The notes below the pieces were generated by a model. It ran no database searches. It had not been told where the DNA came from and saw only the letters and a list, made by a program, of their open reading frames with translations. Source: Actinomycetota bacterium (lineage in GTDB: Bacteria > Actinomycetota > Humimicrobiia > Humimicrobiales > Humimicrobiaceae). From it: a stretch of 8,284 nucleotides of DNA. Each line of letters opens with the position of its first letter. The first letter of the stretch is position 1. Below are positions 7,372-8,284 of this stretch, piece after piece. A program made the position numbers and the translations under genes. The DNA is taken from contig DNFX01000094.1 in the NCBI GenBank assembly GCA_003486795.1, forward strand, positions 2,387-10,670, read 5' to 3'.

Positions 7372-7395
7372 GACTTAAAAATAGACTTAAATATT
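7372..7395 (+). repeat. 12-bp tandem direct repeat upstream of glgC
   Basis: Two adjacent 12-base units, each beginning GACTTAAA (7372-7383 and 7384-7395), match at 10 of 12 positions. They lie about 80-100 bases before the glgC ATG, just upstream of the candidate -10. They could be regulator half-sites spaced near one helical turn, or simple AT-rich coincidence. The rest of this 236-bp spacer is A/T-rich without other clear structure. Confidence 0.35.
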
Positions 7396-7423
7396 TACTA
7401 ATTAATAATAATTATTTTATACT
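7395..7423 (+). promoter_or_regulatory. Candidate promoter of glgC
   Basis: TATACT (7418-7423) is a good -10 box, with a poor TTACTA -35 (7395-7400) at 17 bases; transcription would start near 7430, giving a leader of about 44 bases. A better -35, TTGACT (7370-7375), has only TATTTA (7392-7397) as partner. The 236-bp gap and possible terminator imply that glgC has its own promoter, but the exact site is not settled. Confidence 0.27.
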
Positions 7424-7473
7424 AAAATTATATTTGTTAATTTTAAAAATATTTACATCTTAACGGACTTTAT

Positions 7474-8284
7474 ATGCGTATAGAAGTAGTAGCTTTTGTA
7501 TTAAGCGGCGGGAAAGGCAAAAGGCTTTTACCCCTGACGAAAGACAGGGTGAAGCCGGCTATGCCATTCGGTGGCTCCTATAGGGTAATAGATTTTGTAC
7601 TAAGCAATCTTATTCACTCAAGAATCAGAAAAATATATATACTTACTCAATATGAACCACGCTCACTTGAAAAACATATTTTTGAAGGATGGACTCCTAT
7701 TTTTGGTATAGGTCGTTACAGTTTTATAAGAATGCTTCCGCCAAAACAGGGATCTGACAGTGGATGGTATAACGGAACAGCAGATGCCGTCAATCAGAAT
7801 AAAAGTTATGCATGGGAAAACAAACCTGACATTATTGATATCTTTAGTGCAGATCATATTTACATAATGGATATTTCCCTTATGAATGATTTTCACTTCG
7901 AGAAAAAAGCAGAACTCACAATTTCTGCACTTCCTGTTAAATGTGAGACTGCATCAGGAAAGTACGGTGTTCTTGTAGTAGATGATGACTGGAAACTTAT
8001 AGGTTTTGAAGAAAAACCTGAAAATCCTACACCGATGCCCGGTTCAAAAGATTATTGTCTGGCTTCAATGGGAAATTATGCTTTTAACCCCCAGGTGCTT
8101 ATAGAGGAGCTTGTTATTGACCAGCATAAAGAAACTCAGAGGGATAAGAGTATAATAAATCAAAATCCGGACCGGTATTCATCTCATGATTTCGGTTTTG
8201 ACATTATACCTGCAATGCTCAGAAGAGGAAGAAAAATATATGTATATAACTTCAATGATAATTATATTATCAGTACAGATGAGC
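7474..8284 (+). CDS. glgC: Glucose-1-phosphate adenylyltransferase (ADP-glucose pyrophosphorylase), 5' part, cut by the right window edge
   Basis: Makes ADP-glucose from ATP and glucose-1-phosphate, the committed and usually allosterically controlled step of bacterial glycogen synthesis. The 270 visible codons hold the nucleotidyltransferase domain: LSGGKGKRLLPLT (10-22), RVKPAMPFGGSYRVIDF (25-41), LTQYEPRSLEKH (57-68), WYNGTADAVNQN (98-109), ADHIYIMD (126-133) with catalytic D127, EEKP with K181 at the glucose-1-phosphate site, ASMGNYAF, and SSHDFGFDIIP. The C-terminal beta-helix domain lies beyond the edge. RVKPA has Val where RAKPA is nearly universal, and D24 takes the place of the E. coli activator-site K39. 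The ATG is chosen because the fold begins immediately; only a weak GGA (7465-7467) precedes it. It supplies substrate to the divergent-cluster glgA but is separated from malQ by 236 bp. Confidence 0.96.
   Translation, partial: MRIEVVAFVLSGGKGKRLLPLTKDRVKPAMPFGGSYRVIDFVLSNLIHSRIRKIYILTQYEPRSLEKHIFEGWTPIFGIGRYSFIRMLPPKQGSDSGWYNGTADAVNQNKSYAWENKPDIIDIFSADHIYIMDISLMNDFHFEKKAELTISALPVKCETASGKYGVLVVDDDWKLIGFEEKPENPTPMPGSKDYCLASMGNYAFNPQVLIEELVIDQHKETQRDKSIINQNPDRYSSHDFGFDIIPAMLRRGRKIYVYNFNDNYIISTDE

Noticed and set aside
7396..7445. Near-palindromic A/T runs in the malQ-glgC spacer, considered as a riboswitch or operator
   Set aside because: Pairing is A/T only and arises easily from composition; no conserved riboswitch core seen.
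7663..7896. 77-codon minus-strand ORF inside glgC
   Set aside because: Antisense to conserved GlgC motifs; no ribosome site or family signature.
1..8284. Mobile elements, CRISPR arrays, tRNA or rRNA genes, defence or toxin-antitoxin genes
   Set aside because: No transposase, regularly spaced repeats, RNA-gene signature or related protein motifs were found on either strand; coding space is filled by glycogen genes.

Overview
The window is a bacterial glycogen (alpha-1,4-glucan) metabolism locus in an AT-rich genome. Genes are compact and spacers are very AT-rich. Lys, Asn, Ile and Phe are frequent in the proteins. The ADP-glucose route (GlgC, GlgA) marks it as bacterial. A long GH57 protein with a DUF3536-type C-terminal region is common in anaerobic, often delta-proteobacterial, Nitrospirota-like or candidate-phylum bacteria. 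Nothing here fixes the phylum, so I assign none.

Layout: 1-913 is the minus-strand 5' part of glgA (glycogen synthase), running off the left edge. 914-1046 is a divergent control region with a candidate glgA promoter and an 11-bp inverted repeat placed almost symmetrically between the two start codons. 1047-2978 is glgB (branching enzyme). After 31 bp comes a long GH57/DUF3536 gene (3010-5709), whose end overlaps by 14 bp the start of malQ (5696-7237, 4-alpha-glucanotransferase). 7238-7473 is an AT-rich spacer with a weak terminator-like hairpin, a marginal 28-codon ORF, a 12-bp tandem repeat and a possible promoter. 7474-8284 is the 5' part of glgC (glucose-1-phosphate adenylyltransferase), running off the right edge.

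How they work together: GlgC makes ADP-glucose, GlgA polymerises it and GlgB adds alpha-1,6 branches. MalQ redistributes malto-oligosaccharide chains. The GH57/DUF3536 protein keeps the GH57 catalytic signatures, but its reaction cannot be read from the sequence. Its place between glgB and malQ suggests trimming, debranching or transfer on the same glucan. No glycogen phosphorylase (GlgP) or GlgX-type debranching enzyme lies inside the window.

The pathway itself is well known. The least understood component is the GH57/DUF3536 enzyme; I found no evidence for a wholly new system such as defence, mobile or CRISPR elements.
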